From an uncultured Clostridia bacterium (GTDB lineage: Bacteria; Bacillota; Clostridia; Oscillospirales; Oscillospiraceae), in NCBI GenBank assembly GCA_947307255.1, contig CAMZIO010000001.1:62001-126000 (forward strand): a DNA stretch of 64,000 nucleotides, given 5' to 3'. Both the position numbers and the translations under genes were made by a program. Below, piece by piece: positions 49,402 to 59,700 of the stretch; position 1 is the first letter of the stretch, and each line of letters starts with the position of its first letter. The notes beneath the pieces were generated by a model. The model was given only the letters and a program-made list of their open reading frames with translations. It did no database searches and had not been told where the DNA came from.

Positions 49402-49730
49402 ACGCCGTCCTCCTGGAACAACGTCCATCTCATGAGCATCTCAACAGGAGCGATTTCAAGATCGTCACCATTCGTAAGCGTTGGCCTGATATCCATCCAA
49501 AAGATGTATCCTTCCCGGAACTTCGTGGTATCCTCTCTCGACCACGGAATGTAAATCGTATCGCCCGAACGCTGCACATCGCCGGTTCCGTCTGATTTCC
49601 AAACGCACTTCTTGACCGGCACCCCGTTCTTTTGCTGCCCAAATACGATTTCAATATGGTCAATATCTCCCCAATAATCTGAGATACCTTCAAGCAAAAC
49701 GGGCAAATGGGTTTTGACTAGCGATTTCAT
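49398..49730 (-). CDS. Phage protein, unknown
   Basis: 110 residues from the ATG at 49730, which has GGAGG 6 bp upstream (the frame opens at 49751). WGDIDHIEIVFGQQKNGVPV and TIYIPWSREDTTKFREGYIF suggest a beta-sandwich like other baseplate-wedge proteins, but I do not recognise the family. Coupled to the next gene. Confidence 0.55.
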   Translation of the reverse strand: MKSLVKTHLPVLLEGISDYWGDIDHIEIVFGQQKNGVPVKKCVWKSDGTGDVQRSGDTIYIPWSREDTTKFREGYIFWMDIRPTLTNGDDLEIAPVEMLMRWTLFQEDGV

Positions 49731-49752
49731 GTCAACCCTCCATTCATTCATA

Positions 49753-49780
49753 AAGCCCGCAGGGATGTCCCTGCGGGCTT
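49753..49780. terminator. Strong hairpin between phage tail genes
   Basis: A perfect 13-bp inverted repeat AAGCCCGCAGGGA (49753-49765) / TCCCTGCGGGCTT (49768-49780) with a 2-nt centre. On the + strand it is followed by GTATTATTAAGTTTT; on the minus strand by TATGAATG. May reduce or shape late transcription. Confidence 0.45.
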
Positions 49781-49807
49781 GTATTATTAAGTTTTATTCA
49801 CGTATGT

Positions 49808-50308
49808 TTAAAGAATAATAATGTCTGCATCCCCAAGCGTCATATTGTCGTATGCCGAGAGACTGCTGTCGTCCATATCGCTCAGCAACCGATAACGCCA
49901 AAGTGTCGTTCCGCCGATATTCACGTCGATTACCATACCGCTCTTGATTTCAGTCCGGGACGTCAGTACAGCATTGACCACCATGTCGCTTGCAGCTTTT
50001 GTAATCTGCTTGATATGTGTGTTCGTATCGCCATCAAGCGTAATGGCGGAATCTATCTTCGCAGTCTGCTTTACATGATTACTGATAGCATCTTCGGGGA
50101 TAGAAATAATAAGCCTGTTGTCAACCCTAATGGACGTACGGAAGGGAAGAGAGTATATCGTGATATCTCCGCCAACCTGCTTGTCGCAAATATAAACATT
50201 ATAATTGCCAGGTAATCCGCACTGTCTACTTAGATAAATATCAAACTCTTGATTGGTGCCTTCCGCGCTCTGATATTCGTCTACGAAAATATCAAACTGT
50301 TTCGGCAT
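49808..50308 (-). CDS. Phage protein, unknown (baseplate/appendage)
   Basis: 166 residues: MPKQFDIFVDEYQSAEGTNQ at the start, with repeated strand patterns ISIPEDAISNHVKQTAKIDS. Beta-rich. AAGGAG about 12 bp before the ATG. No family recognised; likely structural. Confidence 0.5.
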   Translation of the reverse strand: MPKQFDIFVDEYQSAEGTNQEFDIYLSRQCGLPGNYNVYICDKQVGGDITIYSLPFRTSIRVDNRLIISIPEDAISNHVKQTAKIDSAITLDGDTNTHIKQITKAASDMVVNAVLTSRTEIKSGMVIDVNIGGTTLWRYRLLSDMDDSSLSAYDNMTLGDADIIIL

Positions 50309-50322
50309 GCATCACCAACTCC

Positions 50323-50721
50323 TTACGGGTTGCTCACCCGCAGCTGCAGGTCTCCCTGATTGATCGTCAGCGTAGTGCCGGACGTGATATTTCGTTGCGG
50401 ATCAAGAGCACCATACATCAGCAAGTTGCCGTTTGTCGCCGCGTCATAAACAACAAAATGCGTCGCATTACCCCAGTTCGCTGTTGCTTCAGGGAAATTG
50501 ACAGATGCGCTGTTTGCAACAACACCGTCGTTCGGCGTACCAAGTTTTCCAGAAAGCGAGATACGCGCATACGCTCCACCGCTCGGCTCACTTACGCCAG
50601 TGCCGTCTGCATTCGGCGCCGTCTTGCTCAGACCGAGATAATATGTTGTCGGAATGGCAGGGCTTGTCTTTGTCTTAAAAACGTTGCCCGCCACCAGATT
50701 CAGAAAATAGGTAGTGTTCAT
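50323..50721 (-). CDS. Phage tail fibre/decoration-like protein
   Basis: 132 residues. TTYYLGLSKTAPNADGTGVS, EPSGGAYARISLSGKLGTPN, and ATHFVVYDAATNGNLLMYGA are typical of a short tail protein common in phages of Firmicutes and Proteobacteria (a beta-sandwich of the T4-fibre-associated type). Likely structural. Confidence 0.65.
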   Translation of the reverse strand: MNTTYFLNLVAGNVFKTKTSPAIPTTYYLGLSKTAPNADGTGVSEPSGGAYARISLSGKLGTPNDGVVANSASVNFPEATANWGNATHFVVYDAATNGNLLMYGALDPQRNITSGTTLTINQGDLQLRVSNP

Positions 50722-50743
50722 TTATCTTCCGTCCTTTCGCTTA

Positions 50744-51139
50744 TCAGCCACGCGTAAACGGCTTGTTGATGTTATTGATAATGTTCATGATACCCTGCTT
50801 GGGGATCTCAACATCGCCGCCAGCATCACGAATCGTGATCTGATAAATAAACTTACCGGAAAGATCAACCGTGTCAGACGGGGAGAGCGTCACCTTCAGC
50901 ACGTTGCTGGTAGAGTCAGCACCCTGCGCCGCCGTCATCGCCTTGCTCACACGCGGCGCACCCGTCTTGTTGTTGTAACTCACGATGGAGAAATTCGCCG
51001 TGCAGCCGCCCACGTCAAACGGAGAACCGTTCGCGTAGAAGTACACGTTGAACGAAAAGTTCTGCGTTTCTCCTCCGACAAAGTCGATGTCCGGCAATGT
51101 ATATGGATTGTGGTCGCTGTACTTCTGGTCATTACACAT
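50744..51139 (-). CDS. Baseplate upper protein-like phage protein
   Basis: 131 residues. GGETQNFSFNVYFYANGSPF, TANFSIVSYNNKTGAPRVSK, and VDLSGKFIYQITIRDAGGDV resemble BppU-type baseplate proteins of lactococcal-type siphoviruses, which link the tail to receptor-binding proteins. AAAGGCGG before the ATG. Confidence 0.6.
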   Translation of the reverse strand: MCNDQKYSDHNPYTLPDIDFVGGETQNFSFNVYFYANGSPFDVGGCTANFSIVSYNNKTGAPRVSKAMTAAQGADSTSNVLKVTLSPSDTVDLSGKFIYQITIRDAGGDVEIPKQGIMNIINNINKPFTRG

Positions 51140-51160
51140 AACCGTCGACCGCCTTTCTGT

Positions 51161-51340
51161 TTATTCTTTTACCTCAGACTTGGGAACCTCAGCAAACGCA
51201 ACGCTCTGCAGCATTCTGCCGATCTCTTCCAGCATAACGATGCTGCCGCTCAGATTACCGAGATTCTCCTTGCCACACACAGTTACTCTGTTCAGTGCGC
51301 CAAGCACCGCGTCAAGGCGTTGTAATATTTCATTCTTCAT
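51161..51340 (-). CDS. Small phage protein, 59 aa
   Basis: Not in ordinary length-filtered ORF lists. Begins MKNEILQRLDAVLGALNRVT and ends with FAEVPKSEVKE; an amphipathic helical pattern. AAAGGAG lies 7 bp before the ATG, and it overlaps the end of the upstream 1231-aa gene by 11 bp, strong evidence that it is translated. Role unknown; perhaps a chaperone or structural peptide of the baseplate. Confidence 0.65.
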   Translation of the reverse strand: MKNEILQRLDAVLGALNRVTVCGKENLGNLSGSIVMLEEIGRMLQSVAFAEVPKSEVKE

Positions 51341-54300
51341 TTGTGTTCTCCTTTAATTTCCGTTCGAGTTCTGTGACCCGATTATTCAGTTCCTGTATCA
51401 ACATTGTGTTCAATGGAATAAGGTTTTCATATCGAATGCCATATGTGTATTCTCCGGTAGGATTATTCTCGCTGTCCAGAATATCCATCTTGCACCATCC
51501 AGCAAAGTCTTTTGAATCAATATTGTGCTTGGCAAGGCACTCTTCCATATCTTGCGCGATCATGCCAATATGGAATCTATCGCTTTGACCGTTCTTAAAC
51601 TTGTATCTGCAAGGCTTTAAGTCAAGCAAAAACTGACGATACTTTGACAGGTCGTAATCAATTTCTTTTTTTACATTTCGGTCAGAAGAATAAATCACAT
51701 TTCCGTCAGTAGCCCATACTGTCGGGCCGATTTTTGCGGCTTGGGAGTCAAGTTGGAGTCTTGTGTTGTATGTGCTTGAAATATAAACATTGCCAGCAGA
51801 GGATAACTGTAACCCACCATAATAAGAAGACAGCGACACACCATATCCGGTAGATGTGCCAGAAAGAGACATTGCGCCAACAGCAGTGCTCTGATTGATT
51901 AACAGTTCAACAGTAGCGCCTCTAAGCCTACCGGCTGTTACACTCCCGCTGTCAATTTGTGTTTGAATTGAATCAGCCGCAGCGATTGCTGCATCCGCAT
52001 CGCTTGACGCAGAATTTGCAACAGATAATGCGGTGCTAGCATTCGACGAAGCGCTTGAGATCGTATTTTGCGTACTGGTGTCAAGCGAGGAAAATGAAAT
52101 AGACCCACCGTTAATAGTAACGTTTCCATTACTGTCAACTTTAAATTTGTTGTTAACATTTAACCCTTTGAGATTGAGATACTCGGCATCAAATTTCCCC
52201 GCCTCTTTTGACATCATGTCTTTTACTGTCGTACCGTTTCTATATTTAAACTCAGTCGCAGTAACGCTTCCGTCAAACGAGCCGCTGGCACCACTTAGCT
52301 CACCTTTAAATGTACCAGTTGCAGCATTCAGCGCTCCAGAGAACGTACCATCTGTTGCGTACACAGTGCCCTTGAAATAAGCATTGCCGTCGCGCACGTC
52401 CAGAAAGAAATTTGTGTTCGCAGGCATATGATCAGATTGCACGACAATGTCACCATTGCTGTCAACGAACGACGGTGTCACAGTCGTACCATCAACCGTA
52501 TATAAACTGCCGGTTCCGCCAAGGACACCGTACTTCGGGTCAAGAATAATCTTGCCGCCGCCATCCTTCTGCAGCACGAATGTCGAGTTGTTCAGCCATG
52601 CGCCGGTGCTGTCCACCTTGAACTGCATCACACCGGTCGGATTGCCCTGTGCATCAAGCTTCGGATTCTCGATGATCAGGTTGTTCGCAACGATAAGTTT
52701 GCCGCCGATCACCTCCGCATTCACACCGAAGTATTCGCCAACGCCTTCCGTATTAAAATACCCGATCGCCAACTTGGCAGTCTGCCAATTGTTGTCCGAC
52801 ATGGCGATCATGCCGTCCGTCATACGAAGCTCGATGTTCTTGCGCTTATTTGGCGCATCATCATTTGAAAAGATACGGATACCGCTGCCGTCAATCACAA
52901 CGTTCTGATCCCGTGCAGCCTTAATCGCGTTTGCCGCCGCGTCAAGGGATGAGCTTAAAAACTTCGATACCGTGTCGGTCTGCTTGGTGGTCTGCCCGTA
53001 AATATATTTGTTCGCTTCAAACGTGCGGCTGGTGGAGTACGATTTCTCGATCACGTCTTTGAGCGTGTTTACAGCATCGTGTCGTTTGAAGCGGTTAGAA
53101 AACAGGAGGGAGAAATTGTTCTCATTATCAAAGTCCAATTCGATCTCGATCGCAATCGGCGTGATAACCTTATCGTCACCAATCCGGAGATGCACCGCGC
53201 TGCCAAGCTCAAGCCTGTTGCGGAACGGGGCAAACTCCTTTGTGAACAGAAAGTTCGCGCTGTCCACGCTGAACTCATAGGTCGGTGTGGCCTTGTCGCT
53301 CAGCACTTCGACGCCATAGTCGAACAGCTCGGACTCAACGGAGTACTCCTGAAAATCACTGACGCTGAACGTCACATATGCCTTGCCGGTCGCAACCAAG
53401 ACACTGATCTGCGTTCCAAGATACTCCGTCAGCTCATTCTGCGTCACGCCGGCAATATCGCCGGTAACGCTTCCGTTCAGCGTGCCGGAAATCGTAACCG
53501 TCCCGCTGGTCGCCGCCGTCTCGCCGAGCACAACAGATCCGAGATAGACGCTCATCACGAATTTCGTTCCGTTCACTTCGACCGTGCTGCGGATAATATC
53601 TCCGGCCAGTATGTCGCCCATGTTGAACTTGCCGCCGGCGATCATGTACATCGTCTTGTTGAACTGCGTAACGTCGACGCGCTGGATAGAAGATCCAGCA
53701 ACCGAGACCGTCTTGCCGTCTACGTCTACACTCTCGCCAGAACGGCGTTCCATAAACCCGGCCGAAACAAACGTGCCGTCGCTTAAATCCTGCTCGATAA
53801 AGTATCTTGAAAGCTCCTGATACTCTGCTTCTGTGAAATACTTCTTCGGGTTGAGCGTATTAACGATCGACTCGATCTGCGACTTGTAAGAATTCTCGCC
53901 CTCGATCTGTTCCGTCAGGACGTCAATCTCATTTTGCTTCGCTGCGATCTGCGTCTGTTTCGCAGCAATTTGCTCGTTGATCTGATTCAACTGCTGCTGC
54001 AGCGCAGCCCGTCCGGCTGCAGTATCGTTCGCCATTTGCTGCACGATGATGCTCTGCTGATTGATCAGTCCGGTCAGCTCGTTTTCCAGTTCAGTCAACT
54101 CAGCCTGCTTTGTATAGCGTTCCGACGTTGCGCTGGAACGCAGTGCTACAAGAGATTTGTAGACCGTTTGATTGTCCAGCACAGCTCTTTGCCAAGCATC
54201 ATACTTTTCTGCAAGCTCACCGGAGATATCTCCGTTGGCAATGAAATACGACAGATCGTAAATGAATTGCGACCCGGTCGGGTTGACGTTCTGCACCGTC

Positions 54301-55025
54301 ATGTCATCAGCGCCAGACGGACGGATCGCCGTTACCAACTCATCCGTCAGCTCCTTGATTCCTAGCTGTTCCACCAGATTATCAAAGTCCAGATAGATCG
54401 GCAGGATCGTTCTGCGCTCATCTGCATCGTAAACGTTCACCTTTTTTGTGTACGGATCAAACACGAAGACACATCGGAATTTTTCCGAAATGTCACCGTA
54501 CATCAGCGTCAGCACCGCGCCGCTGTACTCGTCAAAAGTACGGTAACGGCCGAGCAGGGAAGGGGAGACGTAGCCGACAGACCAATCCGTCGCCTCTTCC
54601 AGGATCCGACCAAGCACCGTGTCTTCGGTGTCTGCCGGATTGTAGAAGTTGAACGTACCTTCCTCGATGAAGAACTGCTTGTTATCCAGCTCCCGCTCGA
54701 TGGAGTATCCCTTCACATCTTTGCTTGCGGAAACGCCGTCCATCGTTTCCTGCGGCTCAGAGAGAACGTAAATGCCGTAGTGTTCGGTATAGACGATCCG
54801 GTGCCCGACCACCTTGTCGTACAGCGGATTAACACTGCCGTCGGTCAGCCGGCTAGCCACCTGGAAACTGATCTCGCTCGGCTCGCTCAGCTTGATGTTG
54901 AGCTTCAATCCGCTGACACCGGGAATCGTCCCATACCGCTTGCCGCTTTTGGCTTGGAGCATCAGCTCCGGATATTCAATACGCCCGTCTTTGTCGAACG
55001 CGATTTGAGAATAATTCAGATACAT
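51330..55025 (-). CDS. Tail-tip/endopeptidase-like minor structural protein with S74 chaperone
   Basis: 1231 residues. The N-terminal 400 residues resemble siphovirus tail-associated proteins (Tal/gp18 family): ISFQVASRLTDGSVNPLYDK and RFDEYSGAVLTLMYGD-type strands. Residues about 285-390 are a long coiled coil (LNQINEQIAAKQTQIAAKQN). The final ~115 residues are a Peptidase_S74 intramolecular chaperone, starting near SSDRNVKKEIDYDLSKYRQF with the Ser-Asp cleavage pair, then RFHIGMIAQDMEE. After trimerisation the C-terminus would be cut off. Located between Dit and the baseplate genes, as in related phages. Confidence 0.8.
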   Translation of the reverse strand: MYLNYSQIAFDKDGRIEYPELMLQAKSGKRYGTIPGVSGLKLNIKLSEPSEISFQVASRLTDGSVNPLYDKVVGHRIVYTEHYGIYVLSEPQETMDGVSASKDVKGYSIERELDNKQFFIEEGTFNFYNPADTEDTVLGRILEEATDWSVGYVSPSLLGRYRTFDEYSGAVLTLMYGDISEKFRCVFVFDPYTKKVNVYDADERRTILPIYLDFDNLVEQLGIKELTDELVTAIRPSGADDMTVQNVNPTGSQFIYDLSYFIANGDISGELAEKYDAWQRAVLDNQTVYKSLVALRSSATSERYTKQAELTELENELTGLINQQSIIVQQMANDTAAGRAALQQQLNQINEQIAAKQTQIAAKQNEIDVLTEQIEGENSYKSQIESIVNTLNPKKYFTEAEYQELSRYFIEQDLSDGTFVSAGFMERRSGESVDVDGKTVSVAGSSIQRVDVTQFNKTMYMIAGGKFNMGDILAGDIIRSTVEVNGTKFVMSVYLGSVVLGETAATSGTVTISGTLNGSVTGDIAGVTQNELTEYLGTQISVLVATGKAYVTFSVSDFQEYSVESELFDYGVEVLSDKATPTYEFSVDSANFLFTKEFAPFRNRLELGSAVHLRIGDDKVITPIAIEIELDFDNENNFSLLFSNRFKRHDAVNTLKDVIEKSYSTSRTFEANKYIYGQTTKQTDTVSKFLSSSLDAAANAIKAARDQNVVIDGSGIRIFSNDDAPNKRKNIELRMTDGMIAMSDNNWQTAKLAIGYFNTEGVGEYFGVNAEVIGGKLIVANNLIIENPKLDAQGNPTGVMQFKVDSTGAWLNNSTFVLQKDGGGKIILDPKYGVLGGTGSLYTVDGTTVTPSFVDSNGDIVVQSDHMPANTNFFLDVRDGNAYFKGTVYATDGTFSGALNAATGTFKGELSGASGSFDGSVTATEFKYRNGTTVKDMMSKEAGKFDAEYLNLKGLNVNNKFKVDSNGNVTINGGSISFSSLDTSTQNTISSASSNASTALSVANSASSDADAAIAAADSIQTQIDSGSVTAGRLRGATVELLINQSTAVGAMSLSGTSTGYGVSLSSYYGGLQLSSAGNVYISSTYNTRLQLDSQAAKIGPTVWATDGNVIYSSDRNVKKEIDYDLSKYRQFLLDLKPCRYKFKNGQSDRFHIGMIAQDMEECLAKHNIDSKDFAGWCKMDILDSENNPTGEYTYGIRYENLIPLNTMLIQELNNRVTELERKLKENTNEE

Positions 55026-55037
55026 TCCGTGCCCCCT

Positions 55038-55832
55038 TTATCCGGCCACATTGTACAGGAACCGTCCGGAAATCATGATGCTGCCATCTCCTGTCACGAC
55101 CAGCTCGTTGTCTCCTTGAACAAAGCGGGGGAACGTCATGTTAAATCCTTGGTAAAAGTCATGATTCTCGTTGTCGTAAATCATGCCGTTGTTGCAATCC
55201 ACATAGAATTCGGAATAGGAGGGAAGGTTCTCGATCTTAAACTCTCTCCCGCCGTCGCTATTGTTCACAATACTAACGCTTTCCGGGCTGCTGCCGTTGG
55301 CGGTGAATGTGATCTTCGGGCGGAGATACTCATGGCAGGAACCATCATTCCGGAACAGAATGGACGTTTCGCCGTTGACGGTTTCCGTATATTCGAACGG
55401 ATAACCGTATGCATACGGACAGTCACACCGCACCACAGCCTCGAACGCATAAGGAAGCCATCCGTGATGGATCGGCGTCAGCTGTGTGATGAGGCAGCGG
55501 AACTGGCAGTGTTCCAGGTCGGGCTGGTCAATAGACAGCCACTGATAGTCCTGATGCCCCAGGAGCCACAAACTCAATTCCTCCATATCAAACCTGTCAA
55601 ATGACTTTTCTAACGATCCAAATACTAATGTAAACTCTAGGGGTGTTGCGTGGTAGTTTACACCGTAGTGAATTGGCTGTATGCGATTAAGTAAACGAGT
55701 TTCCACGACCGAGGCTTTTGTGCCAAAACTAACTGGCTTTTGACCCTGGCCACCAAAATCATATAAATAAACGCCATACATATCAGATGAAACTCCGGCA
55801 AATGTAAAGCTGTAGGAGTCAAACAAGGTCAA
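55038..55832 (-). CDS. Distal tail protein (Dit-like)
   Basis: 264 residues. YSFTFAGVSSDMYGVYLYDF, ETRLLNRIQPIHYGVNYHAT, then SLWLLGHQDYQWLSIDQPDL and the later Ig-like galectin-type half are the Dit family pattern that forms the hub of siphovirus baseplates. The start appears to be TTG at 55832, overlapping the stop of the endonuclease gene (TTGA), with GGAGG 4 bp upstream, or the next TTG two codons later. The endonuclease gene lies between Dit and the tape measure, where tail genes normally adjoin. Confidence 0.8.
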   Translation of the reverse strand: MTLFDSYSFTFAGVSSDMYGVYLYDFGGQGQKPVSFGTKASVVETRLLNRIQPIHYGVNYHATPLEFTLVFGSLEKSFDRFDMEELSLWLLGHQDYQWLSIDQPDLEHCQFRCLITQLTPIHHGWLPYAFEAVVRCDCPYAYGYPFEYTETVNGETSILFRNDGSCHEYLRPKITFTANGSSPESVSIVNNSDGGREFKIENLPSYSEFYVDCNNGMIYDNENHDFYQGFNMTFPRFVQGDNELVVTGDGSIMISGRFLYNVAG

Positions 55833-56638
55833 GCCACCTCCAAATCTTTACAGTATCTAAAATGTAATCCATGAATGCTTTTTAATCGTCCCCTACAACA
55901 CGTACTCACATTGCTTGGGAATAACCCAAAATGATCAGCTGCGATTTTAATGCTATCAAAAACATCGCCAGTGTCTAAACATATGACAGAACGACAGGCG
56001 GACACATATGCCCTCGAACGACAGCTATTAGCGTCGTCTATTAGTTGAGCAACCTGATCTTCACTCATACAAATATAATCTGAATAATTAGCCCACGTGA
56101 GGCGTTCACCATTCAATTCGCCAGCGCTGTGAACTCTTCTTTTGCAACATTTACGTATGCTACTCGGGTCAACGCAAAATTTGCTACCAGCAACTACAGC
56201 ATCCCTGAAGATTTCTTTGGTATTAAGACAGATTATTTTTGTAGACTTTCCTCCACCATGTATCGCGCACCATCTCTTTACAGCAATGCTATCCTTACGT
56301 TTGTGTTCTTCGCCTTTTGGAACGCCTTTATTACACCCAAGAACTCCGTCGCCACCGAGAGTTTTATTGTATCCAGAGTTATACGTATCAAGTTTATCTA
56401 TCCAATACAATTCCCGTTCGTTTAGTAATTCAATCGGGCATTCTTCTATAATAGAGAAGACAAACGACACCTCTCCATACTTATCCCAGGCGTACTGCAG
56501 GTGCTTATTATAATGCGATCCATTACGCAGCTCACTCTTGTGTTGAATGAATCTACTTTTGATATGTCGACTTTGTCCAACATAAATCTTTCCACTAACA
56601 AGGTTCTCAATTTTGTATATTCCACTTGTATCGCACAC
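55829..56638 (-). CDS. GIY-YIG homing endonuclease
   Basis: 269 residues. The GIY-YIG domain covers about residues 1-95: SGIYKIENLVSGKIYVGQSR, HIKSRFIQHKSELRNGSHYN, ELYWIDKLDTYNSGYNKTLG. Two NUMOD-like DNA-binding repeats follow (IICLNTKEIFRDAVVAGSKF and VICLDTGDVFDSIKIAADHF). Such enzymes are mobile, cutting an allele that lacks them. It is free-standing, inserted between tape measure and Dit genes, and noticeably lower in GC than the tail genes around it. Starts with GTG, AAAGAGGTG upstream; stops inside the Dit start codon. Confidence 0.9.
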   Translation of the reverse strand: MCDTSGIYKIENLVSGKIYVGQSRHIKSRFIQHKSELRNGSHYNKHLQYAWDKYGEVSFVFSIIEECPIELLNERELYWIDKLDTYNSGYNKTLGGDGVLGCNKGVPKGEEHKRKDSIAVKRWCAIHGGGKSTKIICLNTKEIFRDAVVAGSKFCVDPSSIRKCCKRRVHSAGELNGERLTWANYSDYICMSEDQVAQLIDDANSCRSRAYVSACRSVICLDTGDVFDSIKIAADHFGLFPSNVSTCCRGRLKSIHGLHFRYCKDLEVA

Positions 56639-56669
56639 AAACAGTCACCTCTTTTCCCACATAGCAGAT

Positions 56670-56692
56670 GGGGGAGGCAAACGCCCCCCCCC
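56670..56692 (-). terminator. Hairpin with nine-G tract after the tape measure gene
   Basis: GGGGGAGG (56670-56677) and CCCCCCCCC (56684-56692) form a GC-only hairpin across CAAACG. On the minus strand the nine-G tract comes first. It lies 17 bp after the tape measure stop and before the endonuclease gene. A homopolymer of nine is likely prone to length variation. Confidence 0.5.
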
Positions 56693-56708
56693 AATCATGT
56701 AAATTGTT

Positions 56709-59700
56709 TTATTTTCTGATTCCGAGATACCGCAGTACCTCGTTTGCCTGATCGCGTTTGATCTGGCTGATCTGCTCGACCGCGCCGTCGTCCGCGCCGT
56801 ACACGAATATGTCACCGAAGTTGATATTCGGCGCAAGTGCGGCAGCAGCAGCCATCGGACTTTTCAGTGTCCCGACCCCGGCTCCGGCCATCCCGGCAGA
56901 CTGCGGTTCAATCTTCTCGCGCAGCAGAGAGATGAATTCCAGCGCCTCGAACATAATACCCTTGGCCTGGTTGGAGATCACAGGCTCGCCCTTTTGAAGC
57001 TTCGCCATGATCTCGTTCTCTTTGGCTGTTCCTCCACCAGCAATTCCGCCACGATGGTAGACTGCATAGTAAAGGTTCTTACCGATATTAGACGGGTTCA
57101 GGAGATCTTTGATTATTTTCCAAATACCGGTTGCAGAATCGTAACTGACCTCAACACCATACTGAGCTAACATCGCAGCTTTCTCCGCAGCTTGACGGTG
57201 AAGGTCGTCGTTTGTAGCCTTTGAATTCGATCTGCTCCACTGCCCCGAAAGACGCTGCATCTCTGCGATGATTGCCTGAACCATCGCTTTGTTCGAAGCA
57301 CTTCCATCCCAATTACCTGCTTCGCCGACAGTGAGATTCATACCGCCACTCTGCGCTGCAGCAATGTCGGCGCTGATGCCGCCCTTACCAATGGCTGCGA
57401 CATAGCTGCCATATCGCTGCGCGGCAGCAAGACAGTTTTCCCACGCTTCCGTTATCTCATCGTTAAGCACAGAACCGTACTGGTAGTTCCAGTCAATCAG
57501 CTCGTCGTACAGAGTATCCCAATGGCTTTCGATATAATCAATCGCCATGTCATATAATTTCTGATAGGAGGAAATCGTATCTTCCAGAGTCTTGATCTCT
57601 TCATCTTTCTCTGCGTCATACATTTCCTTCATCTTGTCGAGAGACTCTTCCTGCGCAGAAATTGCATGCTCCGTCTGCTCGTTGTCCAGATCTTCCTGCA
57701 TCTGCGCAAGCTCCTCAAGAAGCTTCGCACGTCTTGCCTGCGATTCGCGGCTGTTGTCGAGGGACAACGCATCGATCTGCGCCTGCAGCTTCGCGATCTC
57801 CTTGATACGCTGAGCAACCTTCTTCTGGTAATCGCTCTCTTCCTTCGTGGCATTGAGCGACTCCTTCTTGAGGTCGATCAGATCTCCGAACTGATCCTTC
57901 AGATCTTCCAGCGCATCGATCTCATCCTGGATACGCTGCTTGAGCATATCCATGACATACTTGAGAATGTCGCCGGTGCCTTTCTCCATATTTTTGAGTT
58001 CTTCAAGTGCTTCTCCGGCAACATGCCCGACGCCGTTGATGGCAGCTCTGGCCATTGCACGAATACCATTGATGTTATGGAGCGCAGCGGCGTACTGCTG
58101 ATCATTCAGTCCGAGCATCTTAAGATTCGCGTATACAAGATCCCACGTCGCATTAGCAGTATCCTGCGTTGCGTACAGTAACTCGTTGAGGCTTTCAACG
58201 CTGTCATCCTGCATGGCAAGACGCAGCCGTTCAACATAGGACATTGCCGTGTCAAGCGCAAGCTCTTCCGTCTTCGCGGCGATAACCTTGTTGATGCTAT
58301 CCTCGTTGATAACAAGCAAGCCATTCTCATCAGTCAGGTACTGCATATACTGCGCACCGAGACCGACGATCTCCTGGAATGTATCAACCGAAATAAAACC
58401 GCCATTTGCAGCAAACTCGTCTGCCGCTTTATGCAGCGTGCTGTACACATTCTGGATCGCGTCAACAGCGCCGGAAGCATTCGTCACGATCTCCTTGAGC
58501 GTGTCGATCATCGCAACCTTGGCAGAGTTCGCAGCCTTGCCAAGCTCCTGCCAGGTGTCGGTACCCTCCTGATTCTCTTTGTTCAGATCCTCAAGATCTT
58601 TGATCAGTGCCTCAGCGGCCTTGCGCAGCTCGTTCGTCTCTTCGGTGTTCTTGCCGTAAAGCTCGTTGATGTGTTCCTTATTGCGGATGAACAACTCATC
58701 GCTCTTCGCGCTGTATTCCACAGAGAAGCCCATCCCGCGCAGATCAGCAACACCGCTTGAAATATCCTTGCGACGCAGCGCTTGCAGACGTTCGAGGGAC
58801 TTCTGCTCCTCGCTGTACGCAGTGAGGATCGCGTGGTAAAGGTTGGCCTTCTTTTCAAGATCCTTCTCTTCCTCAATCGCAAAGTTCAGATCTTCTTTGT
58901 GAATGCGAATGCGTGAAAGCCTTTCCAATTCTTCACGGTACCGTTCGATCTCAGCCGTGTAAAGCTCAAGATCCTTTGCGGCAGATTTTGAACCGCTCTT
59001 GCTGCCGGAACCACCGCCACCACTCGGAATCACAACTTTAGGAGCAACAATCGTGTCAGGTATTGCAGCCGAAAACTCTTCTTTGGCAATATTTTGATAT
59101 TGCGCCATCGCGCGCATTGCGTTACCGTACGCAGACGATTTCCTGTCAAGCCCAGCAGTGCTATCCTTGATTGCTTGTACAGACTTGATAGCGCCGAGTG
59201 CGCGCTGACTTGCATTTGCAGCAGCCGCCTGCGCGTAAAGCGCGCTGATAGAGTCCTTGGTAGCGGTGGTAAAGTCCATCGTCGCCAATTTAGCATAGAC
59301 TTGTTGTTTACGATATGCCTCAAGCGCGCCTAACGCATCCTTGCTAGCGCCTGCCGCTGCAAGCTTAGCAGATACCTCTTCCCATGTTGCATCGGTGAGA
59401 CCCATCGAAGCAGCCTGTGCCTCAAGTCTATTCGCTGTGAGTGTCTGTTCAACAAGAGCCTCCGCGTTGACGACGCCCATGTTTTCGAGCATCGCTTTTG
59501 TTGCGTCCGCATTTTCTTCGGTTACGCCATTGAGAGCATCTCGTATCTTGCCATTGCTGTTTACCCAGTTCTCAGCAAGTTTATTTGATGCCGCTCTTAC
59601 ATCGTCGATTGTTGACTTCGTGTCGGAAAGAACCCTTTTGAAATCCTCCCAACCCTCGGTATCGCCATACACCTCTTCTAGAGATTGTAACTTTTGTGCG

